A program made the position numbers and the translations under genes. 64,000 nucleotides of DNA from Mycobacterium sp. MBM. Its GTDB lineage: Bacteria; Actinomycetota; Actinomycetes; Mycobacteriales; Mycobacteriaceae. The number at the start of each line of letters is the position of its first letter. The stretch's first letter is position 1. Positions 44,015 to 52,370 of the stretch are shown piece by piece. Location of the stretch: NCBI GenBank assembly GCA_021648845.1, contig JAKJHY010000013.1, positions 62,001 through 126,000 of the forward strand. The letters are read 5' to 3'. The notes beneath the pieces are model-generated. The model was given only the letters and a program-made list of their open reading frames with translations. It ran no database searches and was not told where the DNA came from.

Positions 44015-44860
44015 CTACGACGCACCCGGCATTCGCTGCCCCCCGTCGGCTGTGAGGCAGTAGCCGGTCCCGCGCACCGTACGGAGGTACCGCGGTGATG
44101 CCGGATCGTCACCCAGCTTGCGCCGAAGCTGACCCACATGCACCCCCAGAGTGTTCCGGCCGCCGGCAGACGCATCCCCCCACAGGCTCAACTGCAATTG
44201 ACGACAGGTCACCGCTTCACCCGGACTCTCCGCCAGCGTGCAGAGAACCTCAAACTCTGTGCGGGTCAGTGGCAGCGCCTCGCCGCGGAGGAACACCCGG
44301 CGCCCGACCAGATCGATAAGGAGATCTCCGATCTCACGACGGTGCGTCTCGTCGCTGCGGCCGCCGTCACGTCGTTCGCCGTGGACACGGCACTTCCTCA
44401 GCGCCAACCGAATTCGCGCGTTCAGCGCCTCGATGTCGTCCACCGAGACGGTGCCGGCGGTAAGGAGCAGGGGGGTGACATCGCCGTCGCTGAGAGCAAC
44501 CACGCCGACCTGAGTTTCCTGACGGATGCGGTCAAGCATGGCCGCGCCCAGCCCCTGAGTGCCGACGCACACCACGACCACATCGGGATCACACTCGCGC
44601 AGTGCTGTGAGTGCAGCACCGGGCGAGTAGGCCACCTCCACGGCGAAATCGCCGGCGAGCAGGTGTCGCGCCACGGTGGTCGCGTAGATGCGTCGAGGCT
44701 CCACCAGTAACACGCGGATGCGGCCGGCGGCCGCCGCTGGAGGTATGGGATCAGCGACGAGACGGTGCGACTCGATCGTCGTGGCACTCTCCTCGCCGCT
44801 CAAGATAACCAACGCGCCCGCATTCCTTACTGCGCCGCTCACAAGACAGCCTACCGCCAT
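44015..44860 (-). CDS. orphan OmpR/PhoB-type regulator with degenerate receiver
   Basis: A 281-residue protein. Residues 48-160 form a receiver-like domain in which the phospho-acceptor position is Cys98 (PDVVVVCVG) and the acidic pair reads LVEP, so it is probably not phosphorylated normally. The C-terminal 95 residues are an intact winged helix (LTRTEFEVLCTLAESPGEAVTCRQLQLSLWG...LGVHVGQLRRKLGDDP...GYCL). There is no kinase next to it. The ATG at 44860 directly abuts a perfect BlaI-type dyad, so the transcript may be leaderless and BlaI-controlled. It could be a relay regulator within the island. Confidence 0.82.
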   Translation of the reverse strand: MAVGCLVSGAVRNAGALVILSGEESATTIESHRLVADPIPPAAAAGRIRVLLVEPRRIYATTVARHLLAGDFAVEVAYSPGAALTALRECDPDVVVVCVGTQGLGAAMLDRIRQETQVGVVALSDGDVTPLLLTAGTVSVDDIEALNARIRLALRKCRVHGERRDGGRSDETHRREIGDLLIDLVGRRVFLRGEALPLTRTEFEVLCTLAESPGEAVTCRQLQLSLWGDASAGGRNTLGVHVGQLRRKLGDDPASPRYLRTVRGTGYCLTADGGQRMPGAS

Positions 44861-44879
44861 CTACGTAGTTACTACGTAG
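44861..44879. promoter_or_regulatory. BlaI-type operator candidate, CTACGTAG-TTA-CTACGTAG
   Basis: The most perfect copy of the dyad: two identical self-palindromic octamers with a 3-bp spacer. It touches the ATG of the orphan regulator at 44860, so a bound repressor would cover the start of transcription. Confidence 0.8.
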
Positions 44880-44900
44880 ATGGCGCGCCGACCGGAAAGC

Positions 44901-46163
44901 TTAACGTTGGTTCGCTTCAGTGACGGCCTCCGGCGCTGACCCCAGCCGTCCTCGCACATCCAGTCGGTACAGCGCAACCGCCGACAGTAATCCGATGACT
45001 GTCAACAACACCCACAGAAGTTCCGGCCGCCCCGCCTCCCGGGTGAGTTGCATCAACGAGCCTGTTGCCAGGTTGCCGACGAGGATGCCAACGCCGACGA
45101 TCGTGTTGTAAAAACCGTAGTGAGTTCCGACGAGCCGGTTGCCGGCCAAGGAGACGACGGTATCCATTTCGAACGGGAACACCGCAGCCGAGCCGACCGC
45201 CAGCACGGCCGCCGCGATGAGCAGCGCTGTAGCCGCAGCAACACGGCCGGCTCGGTGATCATCAGGCAACACGATCAGCGGCAGAAACGACAACGCCAGA
45301 ATCAGCATGCCGATCGCCAGCGACCGCCCCGAACCCCAACGCCGCGCAAACCACCGTGTGATCCGCATCTGTCCAAGCACCGCCACCACTCCGGAGACAA
45401 CGAAAATCATCGCGGTGACCACGGAATCGCTTTGGGGAAACAGGTATCGCGCCTGCAGCGGCATCGCAAGGTACACCTGGAACGACAGCACATAGGACCC
45501 GATCATCGCCACGGCGAATAACAGGAACGAGCGATTGGCCGCGACTGCCCGCCAGTCCTGAAGCACCGAGGTTTTCTCCTGTGCTGGAGTCACAGCACGT
45601 TGCGGCAATGCGAACAGCTGCGCCACGGTCAGCGCCGCGAAGACCAGCGCCGCGGCCGCGGCAGTCAACTTGAAGTCAACGAACATCAAGGCCAGGCCCA
45701 CCAACGGCCCCGCGAGGATGCCCGCCTGATAGAACACGTTGAACAGGGCGAACGCTTCGACCCGTCGAGGTCCCGCGTCGGCGGCCAAGTATGCACGCAC
45801 AGCCGGGTTGAACAGTGCGCCGGCGAAACCCGTTGCCGCCGAGGCGACCAACACTGCCGGTAGCGAGTCGGCGACCACCAGAAGCCCGAATCCTGCAGTG
45901 CGCAGCACACATCCGCTCACGATAAGGGGCTTGAACCCCAGGCGATCGGCGAGCGTGCCACCGATGATGAACAGGCCCTGCTGGGAGAAGTTGCGCACCC
46001 CGAGAACCAGCCCGATGGCCCATGCCGCCAGGCCCAGGGGCCCAGCCAGATAGCCGGCCAGATAGGGCATGAGCATGTAGAAGCCGAGGTTGATCCCGAA
46101 CTGGTTAATCATCAGCATGCGGCTGGGCCAGCCGAAGCTGCGGAACCCGGACAGCAGTGTCAT
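44901..46163 (-). CDS. MFS transporter, Rv0849-like
   Basis: A 420-residue major facilitator with twelve helices and the motif GGTLADRLGFKP after helix 2. Its ATG overlaps the stop of the CysK2-like gene. The order lpqS-cysK2-MFS is that of M. tuberculosis Rv0847-Rv0849, a copper-induced RicR-regulon cluster, so this is taken as the Rv0849 counterpart. Substrate unknown; a thiol or sulfur compound, or a metallophore, is possible. Confidence 0.82.
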   Translation of the reverse strand: MTLLSGFRSFGWPSRMLMINQFGINLGFYMLMPYLAGYLAGPLGLAAWAIGLVLGVRNFSQQGLFIIGGTLADRLGFKPLIVSGCVLRTAGFGLLVVADSLPAVLVASAATGFAGALFNPAVRAYLAADAGPRRVEAFALFNVFYQAGILAGPLVGLALMFVDFKLTAAAAALVFAALTVAQLFALPQRAVTPAQEKTSVLQDWRAVAANRSFLLFAVAMIGSYVLSFQVYLAMPLQARYLFPQSDSVVTAMIFVVSGVVAVLGQMRITRWFARRWGSGRSLAIGMLILALSFLPLIVLPDDHRAGRVAAATALLIAAAVLAVGSAAVFPFEMDTVVSLAGNRLVGTHYGFYNTIVGVGILVGNLATGSLMQLTREAGRPELLWVLLTVIGLLSAVALYRLDVRGRLGSAPEAVTEANQR

Positions 46164-47275
46164 CGCGGCACCACCTGCGTGGGGTCAACAACCACGGGGC
46201 ACCGCGTCCAGGTCGTGACCGCGTGTGTGAGCGGGTCGTCAATGGTGGCTGGTTCATTGGACGGAACCTTGTCCAACAGACCATGGGTGCGGCAGTAGTC
46301 ATCGTTGTAGACGGTGTCGAAATAGCGCTGTGGGCCGTCAGGGAAAATGGCGGCGACCGTGGTGCCCGGGTCGCTATTGCGCGCAGCCCACCCGGCCACC
46401 AACGCGACCGCGCCGACACTCCACCCGCCACTGGCATAGTGGGTGGCCGCCAGGGTTCGGCAGGCCCATACCGCATCCGCGGGCGCGACCCAGTGCACTT
46501 CATTGAAAGCGCCGTAATCGACGTTGCCCGGGAAGATGCTTGAGCCGAGGCCGCGCATGAGTCGAGTGGTGGCGCGCTGCCCAAAGATGGTGGAGCCCAC
46601 CGTGTCGACGCCGATCAGCTGCAGGCCGGGATTGAATTCCCGCAAGACCCGGGCCACGCCTGCCGAGTGTCCCCCGGTGCCGACCGAACACACCAGCACA
46701 TCCACAGACCCCAGCTGCTCATTCAATTCGATCGCCAGCCCGCGGTAGGCCTCCACGTTGTCCGGATTGTTGTACTGGTCGGGATGCCACGCGTGCGGAT
46801 CGGTGGCCAGAATCTCCTGCACGCGTTGCGTGCGGGCCTGCTGCCAGCCGCCGCGCTCATGGGGCTCAGTCACCAGTTCGATCTGCGCGCCGAACGCGGC
46901 GAGCATGTGTTGGATGATCGGTTCCATTCCGGGGTCAGTGACCAAGGTGACGGGGTGACCGTACACAGTGCCCGCAAGAGCGAGCCCCAATCCTAATGTG
47001 CCACTTGTTGATTCGACGATACGGTCGCCCGGGGTGAGCACCCCGCGGGTGCGCGCGCGTTCGACCATGTGCAGCGCGGGCCGATCCTTCATTCCGCCCG
47101 GGTTGAAGCCTTCAAGTTTGGCCCAAAAGCCCTGCCCTGCGGTGGTGAACGGCGCGCCGATCCTCAGGACGGGCGTCTGACCGACCATCGTGGCCGGCCG
47201 CTCAAAGCGGCCCAGCCGGAGGTGCTCGAATTGGTCTGTGTCGTGGGCATGGTTGATCGAAACGGCGTGATTCAT
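46160..47275 (-). CDS. cysK2: PLP-dependent cysteine-synthase-like enzyme, CysK2-like
   Basis: A 371-residue fold-type II PLP enzyme. The PLP lysine is in NPGGMKDRPALHMVE, the substrate loop is ESTSGTLGLGLAL, and the phosphate-binding loop is SVGTGGHSAGVARVL. GGMKDR rather than GSxKDR, and the long C-terminal extension, match CysK2 (Rv0848), which makes S-sulfocysteine from O-phosphoserine and thiosulfate in M. tuberculosis. ATG taken at 47275; a GTG at 47299 is also possible. It is coupled to the MFS gene. It may supply reduced sulfur under copper stress. Confidence 0.85.
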   Translation of the reverse strand: MNHAVSINHAHDTDQFEHLRLGRFERPATMVGQTPVLRIGAPFTTAGQGFWAKLEGFNPGGMKDRPALHMVERARTRGVLTPGDRIVESTSGTLGLGLALAGTVYGHPVTLVTDPGMEPIIQHMLAAFGAQIELVTEPHERGGWQQARTQRVQEILATDPHAWHPDQYNNPDNVEAYRGLAIELNEQLGSVDVLVCSVGTGGHSAGVARVLREFNPGLQLIGVDTVGSTIFGQRATTRLMRGLGSSIFPGNVDYGAFNEVHWVAPADAVWACRTLAATHYASGGWSVGAVALVAGWAARNSDPGTTVAAIFPDGPQRYFDTVYNDDYCRTHGLLDKVPSNEPATIDDPLTHAVTTWTRCPVVVDPTQVVPR

Positions 47276-47379
47276 GTCGGGGATATCGCTTCTGTTGACG
47301 CCGCGACTGTCGCGCGGCTGCTGGTGGCGGGCAGCGGTCACCGGCACCGGTCCAGAAGACGGGGCCTGACGCTAGCCGA

Positions 47380-47790
47380 TCAGCGACGCGCGATGCACAG
47401 CCGGACAAGCACGTCGCGTCCGGTCTGCGCGACGGGTGAGCGCGGAGGACCGCGAATAGGAGCAAGCGGCGCGTAGCGCCAGAGCGCCGGCAACACAGCT
47501 AGAGCGCTGACCATGGCGAGGGCGATCAGTGTGATGGTTCCCCGCGGCAGGACGGCTTCAGCAAAAGACTCCGGTGACGGCGCACCTCCGCCCTGGGAGA
47601 TGTGCGGGTGGTCGAGCTGGACAGCCACCGGCGCGCCCACCGCGCTTGCAAGGGGGTGAGGTCCGTGGGCTGGGGCCGCCTCGGTTCCGGGCAGCGCCCA
47701 TTCCGCAGCCACAATGATGGTCCAGAACGCGAGGAACGCAGCGACGACTGCGCGTCGCCGCTGCGAGGAACTCCCGTCGATGTAGCTCAC
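47380..47790 (-). CDS. lpqS: LpqS-like small membrane/periplasmic protein
   Basis: A 136-residue protein from a GTG at 47790. The N-terminal helix AVVAAFLAFWTIIVAAEW is followed by HGPHPLASAVG, LDHPHIS, an AVLPRG segment and the terminal TGRDVLVRLCIARR. M. tuberculosis LpqS has the same landmarks and ends in a very similar Cys-containing tail. The lipobox Cys of LpqS is not present here, so it is probably a membrane-anchored rather than lipidated form. The GTG overlaps the stop of a small upstream frame. His residues suggest copper binding. Confidence 0.75.
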   Translation of the reverse strand: MSYIDGSSSQRRRAVVAAFLAFWTIIVAAEWALPGTEAAPAHGPHPLASAVGAPVAVQLDHPHISQGGGAPSPESFAEAVLPRGTITLIALAMVSALAVLPALWRYAPLAPIRGPPRSPVAQTGRDVLVRLCIARR

Positions 47791-48005
47791 GATGTTGCCG
47801 ACTGTAGCAGCGGATCGCCGAACGGAGTGGCGGCCGTGCAGTTGACGCCGTGTCGTGACCCGCCCGCGACAGTCATCGTCAGCGGCCCGCGCGAAGCGAT
47901 CAGCGCAGTCACATGATTCGCCCGATAACATTGCGTTGCCGCCTGTTTCGACGCCGCGCATGCCATCACCTGACCCTCGGTGACATCGGCCTTTGCACTG
48001 GTCAT
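47787..48005 (-). CDS. small Cys-containing protein coupled to lpqS
   Basis: A 72-residue frame, MTSAKADVTEGQVMACAASK..., with three Cys (residues 16, 26 and 56). Its ATG at 48005 directly abuts a BlaI-like dyad, the same geometry as at the orphan regulator, and its TGA overlaps the lpqS GTG as GTGA. These two facts support a real coupled gene. No family is recognised, and its codon use is not decisive. Confidence 0.5.
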   Translation of the reverse strand: MTSAKADVTEGQVMACAASKQAATQCYRANHVTALIASRGPLTMTVAGGSRHGVNCTAATPFGDPLLQSATS

Positions 48006-48024
48006 CTACGGTTTGACTACGGAG
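48006..48024. promoter_or_regulatory. degenerate BlaI-type operator, CTACGGTT-TGA-CTACGGAG
   Basis: The 8-3-8 spacing and CTACG core in both halves are kept, but the dyad symmetry is weaker than in other copies. It heads the lpqS-cysK2-MFS transcript. Confidence 0.5.
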
Positions 48025-48164
48025 ATAATTAGCAATGCACACTCACGCATCAGGCAGCCAGGGAGAGATTTGCTGACTGGACAGATACCTGACCGCTGAG
48101 GGTCCTCGCCCGTCCAGATGCGCATCACCGGCCCGCACCCAGATCGGATGGGCTCGACCGGCAC

Positions 48165-49085
48165 CTAGTGGTGACAGAGCACCTGAATGAATGCCGGAGT
48201 GGCCAGCATGGTGGCGATGGCGGCGATCAGAAGCGCGCGGTGACTCCACCGCACGTGCCGACGGCTCGGGGTGACCAGACGCTCAGCTCGGACGATGACC
48301 GCCGTTGCCGCAGCGGCCAGACCTTCAGCCACAGGAGGTCGGTGACCGGCCAGCGCAAGCAACCCCGTGAGTAAAGGACGAGTCCCGACGCGGCGAGCGG
48401 CGGTGTCGTCGGCACACATCTCCAGCAGTTCCGCCACAGCCTGATGTGCGCAGGCGAACAAAGGAAGGCGAGGAAGGGTGGCTGCGAGGGCACGCAGCAC
48501 CATGAGAATGTGGTGATGATGCCCTGACAGGTGGGCATCCTCGTGCGCAAGAACCGCTTTCAGTTGCGCCCGGTTCAACGATTTCACGGCCGCCGAGGTC
48601 ACAACGATCGCATGAGGGCGGCCGATGACACAATAGGCCGCGGGAAGGTCGGCCTCGACAACAACGACGTGAGGATGCTCGGTGGGCCGACCGACGATCC
48701 GCGCAGCCTGTGCGTGCTCATGGCTTCGGGTACGCAGTCTGGCCAGGCAGCGTCCCAGTCGCAGCGCCACGACCGCCGAGGTCAGCAGTCCCCCACCAAT
48801 AAGAGCAATGGACCCGAGGCGTCCGGCCAGCGGGGTGTGATCGGAGAACCCGAACAGTTCCAGGCAGAGGGTTACGACCGAACCGTCGAGCACGCTGTTC
48901 GACGTCGCGTTGAACGCCAGCACCACTGCCGCGAGCCACGCCGCAAGCACGGCAGCAACCGTGGCCAGCCAGGCGGCCACACCCATCGACGGACTCACTC
49001 CCCCACCGGTGAGGCGCCGCAATACCGGTGGAGCAAGCCACGACAGCACGGCGCCGTAGAGCATCAGCCACAGCGCCGTCGTCAT
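48165..49085 (-). CDS. BlaR1/MecR1-like M56 metalloprotease without sensor domain
   Basis: A 306-residue membrane protein with four to five helices and the zinc site VLAHEDAHLSGHH (HEXXH at residues 181-185, the third ligand probably in a CADDTAA segment near 236). BlaR1/MecR1 proteins carry an additional extracellular penicillin-binding domain of about 250 residues; here the protein ends shortly after the last helix. This short form matches M. tuberculosis Rv1845c (BlaR). It presumably cleaves BlaI; the signal it senses is not apparent. ATG at 49085 overlaps the blaI stop. Confidence 0.88.
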   Translation of the reverse strand: MTTALWLMLYGAVLSWLAPPVLRRLTGGGVSPSMGVAAWLATVAAVLAAWLAAVVLAFNATSNSVLDGSVVTLCLELFGFSDHTPLAGRLGSIALIGGGLLTSAVVALRLGRCLARLRTRSHEHAQAARIVGRPTEHPHVVVVEADLPAAYCVIGRPHAIVVTSAAVKSLNRAQLKAVLAHEDAHLSGHHHHILMVLRALAATLPRLPLFACAHQAVAELLEMCADDTAARRVGTRPLLTGLLALAGHRPPVAEGLAAAATAVIVRAERLVTPSRRHVRWSHRALLIAAIATMLATPAFIQVLCHH

Positions 49086-49447
49086 GACCGCCGGCCTTCA
49101 CGCAAGGCCGCCTTCACCTGCGCGGACTGCTCTGCGCTCATCTGCTCAAGGAAAAATGCCAGCACGGTGTTGGTATCGCCACCGGAATCGAAAGCGGCTT
49201 TCATCAGACGCGCCGAGCGCTCCTCACGAGTCATCGCCGCCCGGTACACATAGGCCTTGCCGTAGCGCTGCCGCTTGAGCCATCGCTTGCGATGCAGGTT
49301 GTCCATGGTCGACAACACGGTGGTGTATGCGATGGATCGCTGCTGAGACAAATCCTCGAACACGTCACGCACGGTGACCGGCTCCTGGTGATCCCACACC
49401 CAGTCCATGACCACCGCTTCGAGATCGCCGAACCCTCGCTGTTCCAT
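49082..49447 (-). CDS. blaI: BlaI/MecI-family repressor, first copy
   Basis: A 121-residue penicillinase-repressor-family protein. The winged helix is VVMDWVWDHQEPVTVRDVFEDLSQQRSIAYTTVLSTMDNLHRKRWL, followed by the C-terminal dimerisation helices that BlaR cleaves between. ATG at 49447 with AGGAGA eight bases before; the earlier ATG at 49456 and GTG at 49501 are less well placed. It is coupled to the BlaR-like protease. It is the leading candidate for the protein that binds the CTACGTAG dyads, together with its paralogue at 60255. Confidence 0.92.
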   Translation of the reverse strand: MEQRGFGDLEAVVMDWVWDHQEPVTVRDVFEDLSQQRSIAYTTVLSTMDNLHRKRWLKRQRYGKAYVYRAAMTREERSARLMKAAFDSGGDTNTVLAFFLEQMSAEQSAQVKAALREGRRS

Positions 49448-49763
49448 CCGCCGCATCTCCTGCCCGCTCTGACGAGGTGGCCGATTTGCACAGCTCGGCA
49501 CCTGCAGCTTCCTAATGTAGCCGCCAACAGCTCAGATACCGGGACCTCACCGCGGCTGCGCCACGGATGTCAATCCGCTCATGCGTGCGCCATCGACATC
49601 AGTCCAAGCCCTCGGCCCCTCGGACTTAATCGCACATACTGACGCCCGCTCAGGCGTTACCGAGTTGAGACTGTGACAGGCGTTTCTCCTGATACTGCAG
49701 TGATGTACGTTCCCACTACGTACTAATCAACTACGTAGATAGAGCGCTAGAAGGTAGTGGGAT
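49448..49763. promoter_or_regulatory. divergent region between blaI and NlpC/P60 pseudogene
   Basis: About 316 bp with no gene. BlaI-type half-sites cluster at 49705-49738: GTACGTTC-CCA-CTACGTAC (8-3-8) and, seven bases further, CTACGTAG. The cluster is close to the former start of the pseudogene (49764) and about 260 bp from blaI, so autoregulation of blaI from here is possible but unproven. Confidence 0.55.
49705..49738. promoter_or_regulatory. BlaI-type operator cluster with three half-sites
   Basis: GTACGTTC-CCA-CTACGTAC at 49705-49723 followed by a lone CTACGTAG at 49731-49738. Three half-sites in 34 bp are unique in the window. Confidence 0.6.
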
Positions 49764-51244
49764 ATGACACCTCGGCGCACCGGCCCCGACCGACTCGCGG
49801 CCATCGGCAGCCACCCCACAGGAGAACTGATGCAGCGCTTGACGTCACTTCTCACCGCCGGGGCGCTGGCGTTAATACTGGAGCTTCACCCCTCGGGCAT
49901 TGCCACGGCCGGGCACGGAAGCGATCCTGATGGTGACAACGAAACGGTCGCAGAACTTGTCGCCGCCGTCGCCAACCAGCACGTCGCCGACATCGGCGCG
50001 GGCATCGGCGCGGGCATCCAAACACCAACAGGAAAGCGTCAATCGGGCCCTGGTGGGGCTTGCCATTGGATGCGAGGCGGTCTCCGAGGCGCACCGCAGA
50101 CTCGCCGACAGCGAAAAGGCGCTTGCCGACAGCCAGAGCGCCATCGACGCCACGCAGCAGCGTTTCGACAAGTTCGCCGGCTCCACATACATGAACGGTC
50201 CCTCCCGCGCACTGCCGCTGGCAACTAGCCCCGATGACACCTCTCAGCAGCATCGACGCAGCAGACCTTTCTCATCGCCTTCACGCGGGTCAAAGACGAT
50301 CTTCGCCGAAGCCAGACCGAACGCGCCAACAGACTCTCGGCCGCAAAGCAGGCCCGCCTGGACGCCGATGCAGCAGCAGCCGACGCGCAACGACGTCAAG
50401 GCGGTGCAGTCGCCGAACTCATTGCCGCGCAACGCGCATTCACCGATCAGCAGTCCGATCTCACCCGGTTGGCCTCCGAACACGACTTCGCCCAAAGCCG
50501 ACTCACTGTTGCGCGGCCGGGCGCAGCTACCACGAACCAGCCCACGGCCGCGCAACCCGGTACCACCATGCCGCCGAGCGGCCAATGAGACCGCGCCACC
50601 CCGGCACCGGCGGACAGCTCGGGCACCGGCCAATGGGACACCACGCTGCCGATGGTGCCCAGCGCCAACGTGGCCGGCGACCCGATAGCCATCATCAACG
50701 CCGTGCTCAAAACATGGCGACCTCGCTGCAAATCACCGCCGACACGGGCCGAAACTTCCTAGTTAAACTGGGCATCCTCTCCCCGGCGACCGCCGCCGCC
50801 GATCCCGGCATCACCAACGGACGCATCCCACGCCTGTACGGCCGCCAGGCCCCTGAACTCGTGATCCGCCGCGCTATGTCCCAACTCGGGGTTCCTTACT
50901 CGTGGGGCGGTGGCAACGCCAACGGGCCCTCGCGGGGAATCGATCAAGGAGCCGGCACCGTCGGCTTCGACTGTTCCGGTCTCATTCTGTACGCCTTCGC
51001 CGGCGTGGGCATCAAGCTCGACCACTACTCGGGATCTCAGTACAACGCCGGCCGCAAAGTTCCGTCATCACAGATGCAGCGCGGTGATCTCATCTTTTAC
51101 GGCCCCAACGCCAGCCAGCACGAAGCCATGTACCTCGGCGACGGCATGATGCTCGAAGCTCCCTACACCGGATCAGTGGTCAGGATCTCCCCCGTACGCA
51201 CCTCCGGCATGACGCCTTACGTCACGCGCTTGATCGAATACTGA
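49764..51244 (+). pseudogene. decayed RipA-like NlpC/P60 endopeptidase
   Basis: Homologous segments occur in three frames in the right order. A signal peptide starts at 49830 (MQRLTSLLTAGALALILE). A first coiled-coil part (ESVNRALVGLAIGCEAVSEAHRRLADSEKAL) is in a second frame from about 50020. A second coiled-coil part (FLIAFTRVKDDLRRSQTERANRL) is back in the first frame from about 50250, with stops at 50226 and 50586. The linker QWDTTLPMVPSANVAGDPIAII is in the same frame, and the NlpC/P60 domain from about 50710 is in the third frame and intact (FDCSGL, SQHEAMYLG). At least three frameshifts and two stops disrupt it. The last segment could still be translated from an ATG at 50714 but lacks a signal peptide. 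Confidence 0.8.
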
Positions 51245-51260
51245 CACCTCGCGGCGAGCG

Positions 51261-51440
51261 CTAGTTCCGCCGCGCCGCTGAAGGGTCAGCCCTCTCCGGA
51301 GAGGCTTCCGGTACGCGTTCCTCCGGTGCCTTACGCCGCTCGCTGCGGCACGGCCGTCCAGATGCCTGAAACAGGACCGTCGCGCCGGCGATAGCGGCGG
51401 CCCACAGCACGACAACAACGGCGCACAGGATCAGCCACAC
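51261..51440 (-). CDS. possible small single-helix membrane protein
   Basis: On the minus strand a frame reads VWLILCAVVVVLWAAAIAGATVLF and continues with a charged tail, SERRKAPEERVPEASPERADPSAARRN. A single membrane helix with a charged cytoplasmic tail is protein-like. The GTG at 51440 has no good ribosome-binding site and the frame is open further upstream, so start and reality are uncertain. Confidence 0.3.
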   Translation of the reverse strand: MWLILCAVVVVLWAAAIAGATVLFQASGRPCRSERRKAPEERVPEASPERADPSAARRN

Positions 51441-51543
51441 TTCCCATCTGAGACTGTCCGGGCGGACGTCCGTCAGCCAGCGGCTGTCAGGCCCACCTCC
51501 ACAGTGAGCGTCTCCTGCCCCCAGGACGCAATCGGTATGAGTC

Positions 51544-51565
51544 TGATAAAGATCTGCTGAAGATC
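51544..51565. promoter_or_regulatory. 11-bp direct repeats upstream of the two-component operon
   Basis: TGATAAAGATC then TGCTGAAGATC, in phase at 11 bp, 50 bp before the response-regulator ATG. The layout is that of OmpR-family tandem binding sites, so autoregulation is likely. Confidence 0.6.
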
Positions 51566-51614
51566 GCCGCCACTGAGCCAGTCGCGCGCCGCCGCACCCG
51601 CATCAGCAGGCACT

Positions 51615-52370
51615 ATGATGACCATGGAGCACCACCCGGGTACCCCGCCCGACATGGCGAAGGGATACCGCGCCCTGGTCGTCGACGACGAACTGCCCCT
51701 GGCCGAAGTTGTGGCCAGCTATCTGGAACGCGAGCAGTTCGAGGCAGTCGTGGCCGCCAACGGCGTCGACGCGATCACCGTCGCCCGCGACCTCGACCCC
51801 GATGTCGTCATCCTCGACATCGGCCTGCCCGGCATCGATGGACTGGAAGTCTGCAGGCAGCTGCGCACATTCTCCGATGCCTACATCGTCATGCTCACCG
51901 CACGCGACACCGAAATCGACACAGTCCTCGGCCTTACCGTCGGCGCCGACGACTACATCACCAAACCCTTCAGCCCCCGCGAACTCGTCGCGCGCATTCG
52001 CGCCATGCTGCGTCGGCCCCGCGTCCTGCAATCAGCCACCGCAGCCGCCGAAACTGACGTCACGCCACCTCGCCGCTTCGGCGCGCTGAGCATCGACGTC
52101 GCCGCCCGCGAGGTCCGCATCGACGACGAACAGATCTTGTTGACCCGCACAGAATTCGACATTCTCGACGCTCTCTCCGGCCGGCCAGGCAATGTGCTCA
52201 GCCGGCGACAACTACTTGAAATCGTGCGCAACGGACCCTGGGTCGGCAACGAGCATCTCGTCGACGTCCACATCGGCCATCTGCGGCGCAAACTGGGCGA
52301 CGACGCAGCCTCTCCGCGCTACATCTCCACCGTGCGGGGAGTCGGATACCGGATGGGAACCGGACAGTGA
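51615..52370 (+). CDS. OmpR/PhoB-family response regulator
   Basis: A 251-residue response regulator. Receiver: LVVDDE, phospho-acceptor Asp68 in VVILDIGLPG, Thr in MLTARD and Lys117 in YITKPFSPREL. C-terminal winged helix: LLTRTEFDILDALSGRPGNVLSRRQLLE and VDVHIGHLRRKLGDD...GVGYRMG. ATG at 51615. It is coupled to the kinase by a GTGA overlap. Repeats upstream of itself, the DUF305 gene and the first L,D-transpeptidase are its probable targets; copper or envelope stress are candidate signals. Confidence 0.92.
   Translation: MMTMEHHPGTPPDMAKGYRALVVDDELPLAEVVASYLEREQFEAVVAANGVDAITVARDLDPDVVILDIGLPGIDGLEVCRQLRTFSDAYIVMLTARDTEIDTVLGLTVGADDYITKPFSPRELVARIRAMLRRPRVLQSATAAAETDVTPPRRFGALSIDVAAREVRIDDEQILLTRTEFDILDALSGRPGNVLSRRQLLEIVRNGPWVGNEHLVDVHIGHLRRKLGDDAASPRYISTVRGVGYRMGTGQ

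Noticed and set aside
51473..51655. 60-codon minus-strand frame over the two-component promoter.
   Set aside because: It overlaps the response-regulator start and its binding repeats, and shows no start signal.
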